The notes under the pieces: model-generated
Database searches by the model: none
The model's input: only the letters and a program-made list of their open reading frames with translations
What the model was told of the DNA's origin: nothing
In this document: one piece after another, positions 1 through 7,301 of the stretch
Numbering within the stretch: position 1 is the stretch's first letter
Layout of the letters: each line of letters starts with the position of its first letter
IMG/VR virus record: IMGVR_UViG_3300027851_000113
Span: 1 to 26,756 of that record
Length of the DNA: 26,756 bases
Strand: one strand, 5' to 3'
Source: a virus
Translations under genes and position numbers: made by a program

Positions 1-17
1 ACGTAATACAAAACTAG

Positions 18-1532
18 ATGAAACAAGTAGATTTCAACCCAACAGCACTTGAAAAGATGCGCAAAGGCATCAACATTGTAGCTGAAAGCGTAGGTAAAAC
101 GATTGGCCCACGCGGCACAAATGTATTCATAGACAACGCAACAACTCCTAAGTTCACCAACGACGGTGCTTCTATCGCTCACCAGATTACTCTTCCTGAC
201 AAACTAGAGAACGCAGGAGCGTGGGTAGCACGTAACGCTTGCGCCCAGACAAACGACGACGCAGGAGATGGAACTACTACAACGGTAGTCCTTTTGAAAT
301 CAGTGATTGACGAGTGTCTAGCGCGTCCTGAAAACAAGACGGTAATCATGCAGTCTTTGCTTGACGCTAAGACAAAAGCTCTTGATTTGCTCAAAAAGCA
401 ATCCAAGCCCATTTCACAGAAAGAAGTCATAAATGTCGCACGTATCTCAGCAGAAAACGAGAAACTAGCACAGCTAATTACAGAGGTAATTGGTAAGGTA
501 GGTAGTAAGGCGGTGGTTACGGTAGAAGAACGTCAAGACGGCTTTGATTCTGACTACAAACTCGTACAGGGATATGAAGCGCATGTTGGTTTCATGTCCC
601 CCTACTTCCGCAATGACCAGCAAAAAGCTCGCGCCGTGTACTCAGACATCCCAGTACTATGTACTTCTAAGAAGATTGGTACCGTAAATGACCTAAAGTT
701 CTTTGAGAAGTTGGCAAAGGAAAATATAGGAGAATTGGTCATTGTAGCCGAAGATATAGAGCCAGCAATTCTCGGTATATTCGTTGCAACAAAAATGTCG
801 GGAAAAATGAACCTACTTGTTATTAAGGCTACAGGCCCTCTTCTTGAAGATATTGCCGCTGCTACAGGAGCAACCCTCGTTAGCGACGAGACAGGAGTGA
901 ACTTTGAAAATCTAGATATTAAACATCTCGGTGAATGCTCTAAGATTATCTGTGAGGAGAAAAAGACAGTATTCATGTCTGGTGCAACCTCAGCGAAGAA
1001 ACAGGCAGACCGTCTTACGGCGTTCGCAGAAGCAAATCCAAACCAGTACGAAGCCAAGAAACTGCGAGAGCGCGCCGCAAAACTAAAAGGCGGAGTTGCA
1101 GTTATTAGAATAGGCGCACATACCGATGCAGAAAGAAACTATCTCAAAGACAAAGCCGAAGATACCATCCATGCAGTCCAAGCAGCACTCGAAGAAGGAG
1201 TTGTCGAAGGTGGAGGGATTTCGCTTTACCGGTTGGCTGAAAGCCTCAAACCAAAGTCCGTCGGAGAGTCAATCTTGGCACGTGCACTCACTTCACCCTT
1301 ACGTCAAATCATACACAATTCTGGCAAAGAATATGCTGAAATCATCAAAAATCTCCCCGAAGGCCAAGGATATGATGCTAAGCGAGACCGCTATTGCGAC
1401 TTCTTCAAAGAAGGAATCCTCGACCCAGTCAAAGTAGAACGTTGTGCTATAGAGAACGCAGTCTCTACCGCTGCACACTTCATCACCACACACTCTTCGA
1501 TTACTGACTACGAAAAACCTGAAACAAAGTGA
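18..1532 (+). CDS. groEL: Phage-encoded GroEL-type (group I) chaperonin
   Basis: This 504-residue protein is a group I chaperonin subunit, expected to form ATP-driven cytoplasmic folding rings. The nucleotide-binding signatures are intact: TIGPRGTNV at residues 28-36, the NDG motif with Asp49 (GroEL Asp52), AGDGTTT at 82-88 with Asp84 (GroEL Asp87), and the AED Asp382 (GroEL ATPase Asp398) followed by EEGVVEGGG. It is shorter than the usual ~540 residues, mainly because the Gly-Gly-Met tail is missing; it ends in a short charged tail. A groES-like gene follows 17 bases downstream, so the two probably form one unit. In this position, ahead of the terminase and capsid genes, the likely clients are virion proteins. 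Only 17 bases precede the ATG in the window, so its promoter cannot be judged. The family call is certain; the clients are inference. Confidence 0.96.
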   Translation: MKQVDFNPTALEKMRKGINIVAESVGKTIGPRGTNVFIDNATTPKFTNDGASIAHQITLPDKLENAGAWVARNACAQTNDDAGDGTTTTVVLLKSVIDECLARPENKTVIMQSLLDAKTKALDLLKKQSKPISQKEVINVARISAENEKLAQLITEVIGKVGSKAVVTVEERQDGFDSDYKLVQGYEAHVGFMSPYFRNDQQKARAVYSDIPVLCTSKKIGTVNDLKFFEKLAKENIGELVIVAEDIEPAILGIFVATKMSGKMNLLVIKATGPLLEDIAAATGATLVSDETGVNFENLDIKHLGECSKIICEEKKTVFMSGATSAKKQADRLTAFAEANPNQYEAKKLRERAAKLKGGVAVIRIGAHTDAERNYLKDKAEDTIHAVQAALEEGVVEGGGISLYRLAESLKPKSVGESILARALTSPLRQIIHNSGKEYAEIIKNLPEGQGYDAKRDRYCDFFKEGILDPVKVERCAIENAVSTAAHFITTHSSITDYEKPETK

Positions 1533-1538
1533 ACCTAA

Positions 1539-1544
1539 TATAAT
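1539..1544 (+). promoter_or_regulatory. Perfect -10 box (TATAAT) just upstream of groES
   Basis: TATAAT lies five bases before the groES ATG (spacer ttcat), in the 17-base gap after groEL. No Shine-Dalgarno sequence is present. Transcription from here would start at or next to the start codon and give a leaderless mRNA. No convincing -35 hexamer was found, so activity is inferred. Confidence 0.45.
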
Positions 1545-1549
1545 TTCAT

Positions 1550-1813
1550 ATGCTTAAAATCCACCCACTCGCCGACCAGATTCTCCTAGAAATGGACAAA
1601 GCTAAACTAGGAGCACTTGAAACCTCTAGTGTAAAGACAGGCATGGAATGGGCAACTGTAAAAGCCCTAGGCCCTGACGTAAAAAGCAAGGAACTCAAAA
1701 TAGGAGTAAAGGTCTTTGTTAAAAGCTGGGCGATAGACACCATTCTCTACGAGAACGCAGACTATCACTTCACCAGTGAAGAACGTAAGGGAATCGTTGC
1801 GATAATCAAATGA
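1550..1813 (+). CDS. groES: GroES-like co-chaperonin
   Basis: This 87-residue protein has the size and layout of a GroES subunit, the lid of the chaperonin ring. The N-terminus LKIHPLADQILLE matches the first strand of GroES (IRPLHDRVIV). It is followed by a loop (about residues 19-32), a VKALGP segment like GroES VLAVG, a VGVKVFVK-type strand near residue 58 and a terminal GIVAIIK like the GroES end. The mobile loop is atypical: the Ile-Val-Leu contact tripeptide that binds GroEL is not evident, and the loop reads Thr/Ser/Lys-rich. This may reflect co-adaptation with the adjacent phage GroEL. It starts 17 bases after groEL, and its last codons overlap the next ATG (ATGA). Confidence 0.82.
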   Translation: MLKIHPLADQILLEMDKAKLGALETSSVKTGMEWATVKALGPDVKSKELKIGVKVFVKSWAIDTILYENADYHFTSEERKGIVAIIK

Positions 1814-2040
1814 TTTGCAATAATATCTCAGAAACTCATAACCCAATAGTATTAGGCGAGGATAACAACGCCATTCGTGTCTACTGCGACCAATGCGGTC
1901 ATGAAACAAGAATAGGCAAGGATATAAAAGGAAATCCTGAGCATAGACTATACGGAGAATGGTTTAAGAGAGATGTACTCCAGCCAGGCCCACCACTCTA
2001 TTACAAATACACTGGCGCACAAGGCATGAATGTGGTGTAA
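1810..2040 (+). CDS. Small CxxC protein of unknown function
   Basis: This 76-residue protein is not recognised. It has Cys3 and a CDQCGHE motif at about residues 26-32, followed by basic and aromatic residues, which suggests half of a zinc ribbon or a metal site completed by His10/His31. The C-terminal third is rich in Tyr, Pro and Gly. The start ATG overlaps the groES stop as ATGA, so translation is probably coupled to groES. It could be a small regulator or an assembly factor; the sequence does not decide. Confidence 0.6.
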   Translation: MICNNISETHNPIVLGEDNNAIRVYCDQCGHETRIGKDIKGNPEHRLYGEWFKRDVLQPGPPLYYKYTGAQGMNVV

Positions 2041-2043
2041 TAT
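2038..2043 (+). promoter_or_regulatory. -10-like TAATAT before the GIY-YIG gene
   Basis: TAATAT overlaps the stop codon of the previous gene and lies four bases before the ATG at 2048, in an AT-rich stretch with no Shine-Dalgarno sequence. It matches TAnnnT, but the spacing is shorter than the six bases seen at better examples in this window. Confidence 0.25.
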
Positions 2044-2047
2044 AAAT

Positions 2048-2389
2048 ATGGATACCAGTAATCTAATTGAGATAGAACCAACGTCTATTCAAGTGACTAG
2101 ACTTCTGCAAAAACGTACCCCAACAACATATGTCTTGAGATGCGAGGACTGGTATAAGATTGGTTATACACAAAACAGTCTAAATGGTCGTATTGAAGCA
2201 ATGAGAACTGGTAATCCATTCCAAATTAGACTGGTGTACGCAATTCAGACTGAGAGATGTAAAGAACTAGAAGAGGCACTTCATATTCATTTCGTTGATA
2301 GAAAGCACTATAGAGAGTGGTATAAGCTTTTAGCAGAAGATGAATATGAATTGGAGAGATTTATAACAGATTTTTTATGGCAAAAGTAG
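2048..2389 (+). CDS. GIY-YIG nuclease (T5orf172/MUG113 type)
   Basis: This 113-residue protein resembles the T5orf172 branch of GIY-YIG endonucleases. The 'GIY' strand is TTYVLRC (residues 26-32), the 'YIG' strand is WYKIGYTQ (35-42), and Arg48 sits where the catalytic Arg is expected (NGRIEAMRTGNP). A helix with KELEEALHIHF (72-82) carries the candidate metal-binding Glu. The ATG at 2048 is preferred to one at 2030, because the latter starts inside the previous gene and adds six residues with no domain role. Its position next to the terminase genes suggests a role in genome processing or packaging, but a free-standing homing nuclease or a host-DNA nuclease is equally possible. Confidence 0.8.
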   Translation: MDTSNLIEIEPTSIQVTRLLQKRTPTTYVLRCEDWYKIGYTQNSLNGRIEAMRTGNPFQIRLVYAIQTERCKELEEALHIHFVDRKHYREWYKLLAEDEYELERFITDFLWQK

Positions 2390-2763
2390 GAAGACCAGAA
2401 GTTATAAGTGACGTAACACTCCTAAAATTAGAGGAAGTATTTGCATTAGGTGGAACAGACAAAGAAGCATGTCTTTATGCTGGTATTTCTCCGTCTACAC
2501 TTTACAAATATCAAGAATCTCATATAGAGTTCTCGGAGCGGAAAGACCTACTCAAACAAAGCCCTATATTGTTAGCTCGAAGAACTGTATTAGATAAGAT
2601 TACCGAAGATATACAAACTGCTCGATGGTATATTGAACGTAGGGATAAGGATTTTAATCCAAAGCAAGAAGTAGACATCACCACTCTCGGAGAGAAAGTA
2701 AACTCAGACGTAATGCTCCTTGCAGAACAAGCCGCTGAACTCCTAAGAGAAAAGAAAACATGA
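2377..2763 (+). CDS. terS: Terminase small subunit
   Basis: This 128-residue protein fits phage terminase small subunits, which recognise the genome end and load the large subunit. The N-terminus VGRPEV is followed by a helix-turn-helix (about residues 14-45) containing TDKEACLYAGISPSTLYKY. A long helix (50-95) follows, with RRTVLDKI and ARWYIERRDKDFNPK, the 'hydrolysis of a row of Lys/Arg then F-x-P-K' pattern common in this family. The C-terminal helix is probably for oligomerisation. It overlaps the nuclease gene by 13 bases and is followed after three bases by the large subunit, the standard order. Confidence 0.87.
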   Translation: MAKVGRPEVISDVTLLKLEEVFALGGTDKEACLYAGISPSTLYKYQESHIEFSERKDLLKQSPILLARRTVLDKITEDIQTARWYIERRDKDFNPKQEVDITTLGEKVNSDVMLLAEQAAELLREKKT

Positions 2764-2766
2764 TGC

Positions 2767-4314
2767 ATGGTACAACTCCCTACAATCAACCAACTTACCG
2801 CTGCTAATATCCATTTGTTCATAGAGCACTATGACATAAAGAATGAGCAGGGAATGGCTCTAGAGTTCAAGGATAGAGCTTTCTTGTGGGACATCTATTC
2901 AGACATGTCTCCGTTCCAAGCAGTACTCAAAGCTCCTCAGATTGGCATGACAACCCTCATGACAATCAAGAGCTTCTGGGTAGCACACAACAGGCAAAAG
3001 GATATTATTTACACACTTCCAACGCAGCAAGATGTCCACCACATGGCTTCTTCTTCGATTAACCGTATCGTTGCGCAGAATCCTATCTTTAGTGAATGGG
3101 TAAAGGATCACGACTCAGTAGAGAGCAAACACGTAGGCAGTCAAACAATCCACTATCGAGGCACTTGGACAAACAAACAGGCTATGATGGTGCCGTCTCA
3201 CTTGAACATTCATGACGAGGTAGACGCTTCTAAGCCTGACGTTATAGAGCAATACGAAACACGCCTCCAAGCTACAGCAAATGGTATGCGTTGGTACTTT
3301 AGCCACCCAACACTCCCTGATGTAGGCATAGATAAGTTCTGGCAGATTAGCGACCAGAAGCACTGGTTTATTACCTGTCCCCACTGTGATGCAGTCCAGT
3401 ACCTTTCATGGCCTGACTCCATAGACAAAGAGCGTAGGTGCTATGTGTGCAAGGAATGTAACGCAGAGCTTAAAGACGAGGACAGACGCAAAGGTAAATG
3501 GTATCCGAAGTATAAGAACCGTCAGTTCTCAGGGTACTGGGTATCACAGCTTATGTGTCCTTGGATTACTGCCGACAAGATACTCACGGACTTCGCGGAG
3601 AAAACACCAGAGTACTTTTATAACTACGTTCTAGGACTTCCTTATACAGGGGGAGATTCAAAGCTCACGCAAGGCCACATCTTCCAAAACCTTACCTTTT
3701 CACAAGACGTACCAGAGAAAGACGAGCGTGTGGTACTTGGAATTGACACAGGCATGAAGCTAGACTTTGTGCTTGGTAACGAACGGCTAGGACTATTCCA
3801 TCATGGAGACGCAGACAACTATGAAGTATTGGACGGATTCATGCGTCGTTGGCCTTTTTGTATAGCAGTGATTGACGCTGGTGGAGACTTCATTGGTGCT
3901 CAACAGTTCTATGAGAGATGGCCTGGACGAGTATTTAAGGCATACGCAGGAGAGGATAGAAAAGACAACAAGCTCGTACGATGGGGGACTAAGGGAGATA
4001 AAGGACAAGTAGTCTATGACCTCAACCGCATGTGGCAGCTATGCGTAGATGAGATACGTGAACGTCGTCTACCTCTTCAAGGAACTGAGAACGATTGGTG
4101 GGAGTACTGGCTTGACTGGAAGAACATGTCTCGTATCAAAGTGTTTGATCCAAAGACCAACATGCTCAAAGGAACCAAATGGGTTAGGAATGGTAGAAAC
4201 CATCGCGCATCAGCCACTCTCTTCTGGCGTGTTGGCATGACTAAGTTCAGTGGCGGCAGTGCTACGTTCCTATCTCCTGGCATGGAGAATCCACAAAAAG
4301 GATATGAGGCGTAG
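2767..4314 (+). CDS. terL: Terminase large subunit, GpA-like
   Basis: This 515-residue packaging motor pumps DNA into the procapsid and cuts it. The ATPase half has an adenine/Walker A-like LKAPQIGMTT (54-63), a coupling-like TLPTQQD (83-89) and Walker B LNIHDEVD (146-153). A zinc-knuckle insert C204xxC207...C225xxC228xxC231, followed by GKWYP and the GYWVSQLMCPW segment, is typical of the lambda GpA-type family. The C-terminal RNase H-like nuclease shows GIDTG with Asp327 and VIDAGGD with Asp370/Asp374. Length is somewhat below lambda GpA but normal for environmental GpA-like terminases. The start is the third ATG in a cluster, three bases after terS. Its stop codon is the first triplet of a 14-base promoter-like element. 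Confidence 0.93.
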   Translation: MVQLPTINQLTAANIHLFIEHYDIKNEQGMALEFKDRAFLWDIYSDMSPFQAVLKAPQIGMTTLMTIKSFWVAHNRQKDIIYTLPTQQDVHHMASSSINRIVAQNPIFSEWVKDHDSVESKHVGSQTIHYRGTWTNKQAMMVPSHLNIHDEVDASKPDVIEQYETRLQATANGMRWYFSHPTLPDVGIDKFWQISDQKHWFITCPHCDAVQYLSWPDSIDKERRCYVCKECNAELKDEDRRKGKWYPKYKNRQFSGYWVSQLMCPWITADKILTDFAEKTPEYFYNYVLGLPYTGGDSKLTQGHIFQNLTFSQDVPEKDERVVLGIDTGMKLDFVLGNERLGLFHHGDADNYEVLDGFMRRWPFCIAVIDAGGDFIGAQQFYERWPGRVFKAYAGEDRKDNKLVRWGTKGDKGQVVYDLNRMWQLCVDEIRERRLPLQGTENDWWEYWLDWKNMSRIKVFDPKTNMLKGTKWVRNGRNHRASATLFWRVGMTKFSGGSATFLSPGMENPQKGYEA

Positions 4315-4348
4315 TACCACTACCCAACAGACATAAGTTTTATATTCT
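4312..4348 (+). promoter_or_regulatory. Putative phage late promoter, copy 1
   Basis: TAGTACCACTACCC (4312-4325) is followed by 17 bases, then TATTCT (4343-4348), then six bases, then the ATG at 4355. The same element at the same distance occurs at 6656 and 15710. It is the only sizeable gap around here, between terL and the portal cluster. One base of the 14-mer's palindrome (GTAGT-ACC-ACTAC) lies in the terL coding end. Confidence 0.75.
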
Positions 4349-4354
4349 GACTAT

Positions 4355-4552
4355 ATGAAAAAATCAGAAGAAAAAAAGCGTGAGCTTGCCAAGAAGATTG
4401 GTAACTTTAAGCGCGACATCAAGGAAGAGGACAAAGGCGAGAAACATTACATGAAGATGTCAAAGAAGTACCCTCGTGCTTCAAAGACGTTTAAGAATAT
4501 GGCAAAGGAAGAAGAAAGCCACGAGGAGAAATTAGAAAGCATTAGTAAATAG
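4355..4552 (+). CDS. Small, highly charged helical protein
   Basis: This 65-residue protein is about half Lys and Glu, predicted helical throughout. The C-terminal half (KYPRASKTFKNMAKEEESHEE) has an ExxH-like pattern faintly like short ferritin-like proteins, but one helix pair is not enough to assign that fold. It is the first gene behind late promoter copy 1 and sits two bases ahead of the portal gene, so it is made with the capsid proteins. It could be a small virion or DNA-associated protein. Function unknown. Confidence 0.65.
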   Translation: MKKSEEKKRELAKKIGNFKRDIKEEDKGEKHYMKMSKKYPRASKTFKNMAKEEESHEEKLESISK

Positions 4553-4554
4553 CC

Positions 4555-6426
4555 GTGGCCTCAACCCCATTTGCTCAAGGAATCTTCAACGCCGTCAAGG
4601 ACTCAATGGGTCTGATGAAAGACTTTAACAAAGTCAAAGATGTAGGCCCAACAGGAGACGGCAATGATGAACCACAGGAAGAGTATAAATCCTCATACAA
4701 AGATGAGGAGATTATCTCCCTTGTCAAAGCGTGGAAAGCGGCGTATTCGGGCTATTATGGCGACGTAGAGCCACTTCAGAAGAAAGCCTATGACTATTGG
4801 ATAGGAAAGCAAAAGACAGATACCCTTGAGTCTGTAGACGGACACGACACAGTAGACAACCTTATCTTCGAGGCTGTTGAAACATTCCTCCCTATTGCTA
4901 ACCGTGCAAACCCAGACCCACTCGTAAAGTCTAATAACCTAGACCTCGCAAAGAATGTAAAGGACGCACTCGTGGATTGGGCAGACAAACAGAAGCTCCG
5001 CATGAAACTCAAGAAAGGCACGCGTAACTGGGTGCTCTCACAGCTTGGTGTATGGAAGATGTCCTATAACGTCCTTAAAGACCAGATTGACTGCGATGTG
5101 GTTGATCCAAAGAATCTCATTCTAGACAAAGACGGACACTGGGACGAGGCAGGTTTGTTTACAGGTGAGTATATAGGTGAGAAGAAAAAGAAGTCAGCAT
5201 CTCTTCTTATTGAGATGTTCCCCGACCACGAGGAGCAAATCACATCCCTTGCTAAAGGAAAGATGGGCACCAAGCTGGAGTACACCGAATGGTGGTATCA
5301 CGGCACAGAAGTATTTTATGTAATTGACAACACTGTCCTAGGTAAGTTCAAGAACCCAAACTGGAACTACGATGGAGAGGAGAAGCGTATTGACCCAGAG
5401 ACACAAGAGGAAGTAGTCACCAAGATTATCGGCAAGAACCATAAGTTCGGCACTAACCAGCCAATGGCTCCATACGTGGGACTTGTTGTGTTTAACACAG
5501 GTGAGCATCCTCACGATGATACATCACTTATCCTCCAAAACATTCCAATGCAGGATATGGTGAACAAGCGATTCCGCCAGATAGATAAGAACGCAGACTC
5601 ACAGAACAACGGTGCACTTGCTTCAGGAGATGCATTCACCAAGGAACAGGCCGCTGAAGCCTCTACATTCCTTCGTAAGGGCGGTACAGTATGGGTGCCA
5701 AATGGAGACATCAACGCTGCATGGAAGCGTGATGCTGCCCCTAGCCTCCCACGAGACATCTTTGACCAACTCCGCGACTCACGAGATGAGTTGCGTAACA
5801 TCTTTGGTACTTCAGGTTCAACCCCTCAAGGCATCCAAGATGAGAACTCTGTACGTGGAAAGATTCTTGTATCCCAGCAAGACTCCTCGCGTATTGGTGG
5901 TGGTGTAACTGAGTACATCGAACAGTGCGCAGATACTATCTACAACTTCGTAGTGCAGTTTATGTATGTCTACTACGATGAGCCACACTACGTCGAGTCT
6001 ATGGGCATGTCAGGGGCACAAGAGACTATTGCTATTAGAAACACTGACTTCAATGAGGACGTTAATGTAACCGTTAAAGATGGCTCACTTATCCCAAAAG
6101 ACCCTCTTACAGAGCGCAACGAGGCTATGGACTTGTGGTCAGCTAACGCTATTGGTCTACCTGAACTCTATCAGCGTCTTGACTTCGCAGACCCAATGCA
6201 AAGCGCAAAGGAGACTCTTACATGGCAGATGGTTGCCCAAGGCAAACTCCCCCCTCAGGTACTTTTCCCTGACTTCGGAGCCAACCAAGCACAGGGCGCA
6301 ATCGGGGTAGGTGGCCCAGCAGTAAACCCTACTGGACAAATAGACACAACTCCTCCTCCACCTGACTCTGCACCTGCTGTCCAGCAAGAGTCGCAGCAAT
6401 TACTAAATAGCGTTCCACTTCAATAA
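4555..6426 (+). CDS. Portal protein
   Basis: This 623-residue protein is a phage portal, the dodecameric channel at the capsid vertex through which DNA enters and leaves. Features include VDNLIFEAVETFLPIANRA near residue 100, the wing/clip segment with NIPMQDMVNKRFRQIDKNAD (about 325-345), a Gly-rich loop, and the FDQLRDSRDELRNIFGTSG stretch (about 400-420) that precedes the long stem helices in many portals. The C-terminus is Gln/Pro-rich. The start codon is GTG two bases after the preceding stop; no upstream in-frame ATG is available. It lies downstream of terL and upstream of scaffold and capsid, the usual order for podovirus- and siphovirus-like heads. Confidence 0.88.
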   Translation: MASTPFAQGIFNAVKDSMGLMKDFNKVKDVGPTGDGNDEPQEEYKSSYKDEEIISLVKAWKAAYSGYYGDVEPLQKKAYDYWIGKQKTDTLESVDGHDTVDNLIFEAVETFLPIANRANPDPLVKSNNLDLAKNVKDALVDWADKQKLRMKLKKGTRNWVLSQLGVWKMSYNVLKDQIDCDVVDPKNLILDKDGHWDEAGLFTGEYIGEKKKKSASLLIEMFPDHEEQITSLAKGKMGTKLEYTEWWYHGTEVFYVIDNTVLGKFKNPNWNYDGEEKRIDPETQEEVVTKIIGKNHKFGTNQPMAPYVGLVVFNTGEHPHDDTSLILQNIPMQDMVNKRFRQIDKNADSQNNGALASGDAFTKEQAAEASTFLRKGGTVWVPNGDINAAWKRDAAPSLPRDIFDQLRDSRDELRNIFGTSGSTPQGIQDENSVRGKILVSQQDSSRIGGGVTEYIEQCADTIYNFVVQFMYVYYDEPHYVESMGMSGAQETIAIRNTDFNEDVNVTVKDGSLIPKDPLTERNEAMDLWSANAIGLPELYQRLDFADPMQSAKETLTWQMVAQGKLPPQVLFPDFGANQAQGAIGVGGPAVNPTGQIDTTPPPPDSAPAVQQESQQLLNSVPLQ

Positions 6427-6427
6427 C

Positions 6428-6655
6428 ATGGCATCAAACTTCCTTGAAAATAAACTACGTGAGTTTGCAAATAAGATTGCAGGCGTATCAGTCGTAGACA
6501 ACGAAAAGAACCCAAACTCAGCTCTTAATAGACAGAAACGAGCTATGAAAAACTCTAACGCTAAACCATCGTGGCAAGCGCGTGGAGTAAAGCAAAATCT
6601 CGACAAGATGTACTCAAACACTAAAGGAAAGACCTTTGGCGTGCCAGGCAAATAG
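6428..6655 (+). CDS. Small basic protein of unknown function
   Basis: This 75-residue Lys/Asn-rich protein begins one base after the portal stop. An N-terminal helix (FLENKLREFANKI) is followed by a flexible basic tail ending in Gly-Lys. The beginning is similar in style to the next small gene (both open with F-L-E-x-K-L), suggesting the two are distant paralogues. Its stop codon directly abuts late promoter copy 2, so it closes a transcription unit that starts at 4355. It may be a minor virion protein; nothing identifies it further. Confidence 0.65.
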   Translation: MASNFLENKLREFANKIAGVSVVDNEKNPNSALNRQKRAMKNSNAKPSWQARGVKQNLDKMYSNTKGKTFGVPGK

Positions 6656-6692
6656 TAGTACCACTACCCACACCACACATTCTCTATAAGAT
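6656..6692 (+). promoter_or_regulatory. Putative phage late promoter, copy 2
   Basis: TAGTACCACTACCC (6656-6669), a 17-base gap, TAAGAT (6687-6692), six bases, then the ATG at 6699. Spacing is identical to copy 1 to the base, while the gap sequence differs, which is what a promoter rather than a recent duplication should look like. Confidence 0.75.
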
Positions 6693-6698
6693 AAAGAT

Positions 6699-6860
6699 AT
6701 GCCAAAGTTTTTAGAACAAAAGCTAGAGAAAGAGTATGGAAATAATCCACACGCTATCTACGGCACACTTAACAAGATAGGTGCTATGAAAGGCTCCAAG
6801 GAAACCAAGAAAGGTAAAGCCATGGAGCGCAAGCACAAATTAGCTAAAAACATTAAATGA
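6699..6860 (+). CDS. Small basic protein (53 aa)
   Basis: The reading frame from the ATG at 6699 to the TGA at 6858-6860 encodes 53 residues, starting PKFLEQKLEKEYG and ending Lys-rich. It is preceded exactly by a late-promoter element and overlaps the next start as ATGA, which supports it as a real gene despite its length. The opening resembles the protein encoded at 6428. No function can be assigned; a virion-associated or nucleic-acid-binding role would fit its charge. Confidence 0.7.
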   Translation: MPKFLEQKLEKEYGNNPHAIYGTLNKIGAMKGSKETKKGKAMERKHKLAKNIK

Positions 6861-7006
6861 TTTGCGAAAATTGTAACGGAACAGGACTAGAGACACAGTG
6901 GCTTGTATGCCCTGTTTGCTCTGGTATCGGTCATGACGGCACTCTTGTGAAAGAAACAGTGGTCTCAAAAGTGAAGAAAGCAGTTAAGAAAGCAACAAAG
7001 AAATAA
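6857..7006 (+). CDS. Mini zinc-finger protein with DnaJ-type CxxCxGxG motifs
   Basis: This 49-residue frame starts in an ATGA overlap with the previous gene. It contains two CxxCxGxG motifs, CENCNGTG (residues 3-10) and CPVCSGIG (18-25), the pattern that forms one zinc centre in the cysteine-rich domain of DnaJ. The rest is a basic tail of repeated Lys-Lys and Val/Ala. No J domain is present. DnaJ zinc modules bind unfolded protein and assist disulphide chemistry, so a chaperone-accessory role alongside the phage GroEL/GroES is imaginable. A nucleic-acid-binding zinc ribbon is the plainer alternative. Confidence 0.72.
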   Translation: MICENCNGTGLETQWLVCPVCSGIGHDGTLVKETVVSKVKKAVKKATKK

Positions 7007-7007
7007 C

Positions 7008-7202
7008 ATGAAAGCAAAACTAGGCTCAGGTTCTCGCTTCAAAGCAGTAGAAGAAAGTGCAGAAAAGTCTGGTGCTTCTGATCCAGCAGCTGTCGCAGCC
7101 GCAGTAGGCATGAAGAAATACGGCAAGAAGAAGATGGAGAAGATGGCACAGAAAGGCAAAGCACGTGAAAAGAAGCGTGAGATGGCAGAGAAAATTAAAT
7201 AG
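7008..7202 (+). CDS. Small Ala/Lys-rich phage protein
   Basis: This 64-residue protein begins KAKLGSGSRF, then has an Ala-rich stretch ending GMKKYGKKKMEKMAQKGK and a basic tail. Proteins with this 'LGSGxRFKA...Ala-x-IG/VGxKKYGKKKM' layout are frequent beside portal and capsid genes of phages and are usually unnamed, so the gene is very likely real. It starts one base after the preceding stop and ends the small-gene cluster before the hairpin at 7209. A DNA-compaction or virion role is guesswork. Confidence 0.72.
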   Translation: MKAKLGSGSRFKAVEESAEKSGASDPAAVAAAVGMKKYGKKKMEKMAQKGKAREKKREMAEKIK

Positions 7203-7208
7203 TATCTA

Positions 7209-7249
7209 AGGGTTTTCTAGAGTGTAGCCCTCCGCAAGGTAAAAACCCT
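7209..7249 (+). terminator. Hairpin with 8-bp stem between small-gene cluster and scaffold
   Basis: AGGGTTTT (7209-7216) pairs with AAAACCCT (7242-7249) around a 25-base loop. A run of six T lies 14 bases further on (about 7263). It follows the last small gene by six bases. It could be a weak intrinsic terminator or a leader structure in the 99-base gap before the scaffold gene at 7302; the T run is too distant for a canonical terminator. Confidence 0.4.
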
Positions 7250-7301
7250 CCGTATCAGCTAATTTTTTCTCGGATGTTTAGTAAAACCTCCCGTAACTCA
7301 T

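Noticed and set aside
602-1057. 151-residue minus-strand frame in groEL
   Set aside because: Shadow of a strongly conserved gene; composition is Ser/Phe-rich antisense style and there is no initiation signal.
4355-4552. Ferritin/rubrerythrin assignment for the charged 65-residue protein
   Set aside because: Only a vague ExxH-like pattern; the four-helix iron site cannot be made from this length.
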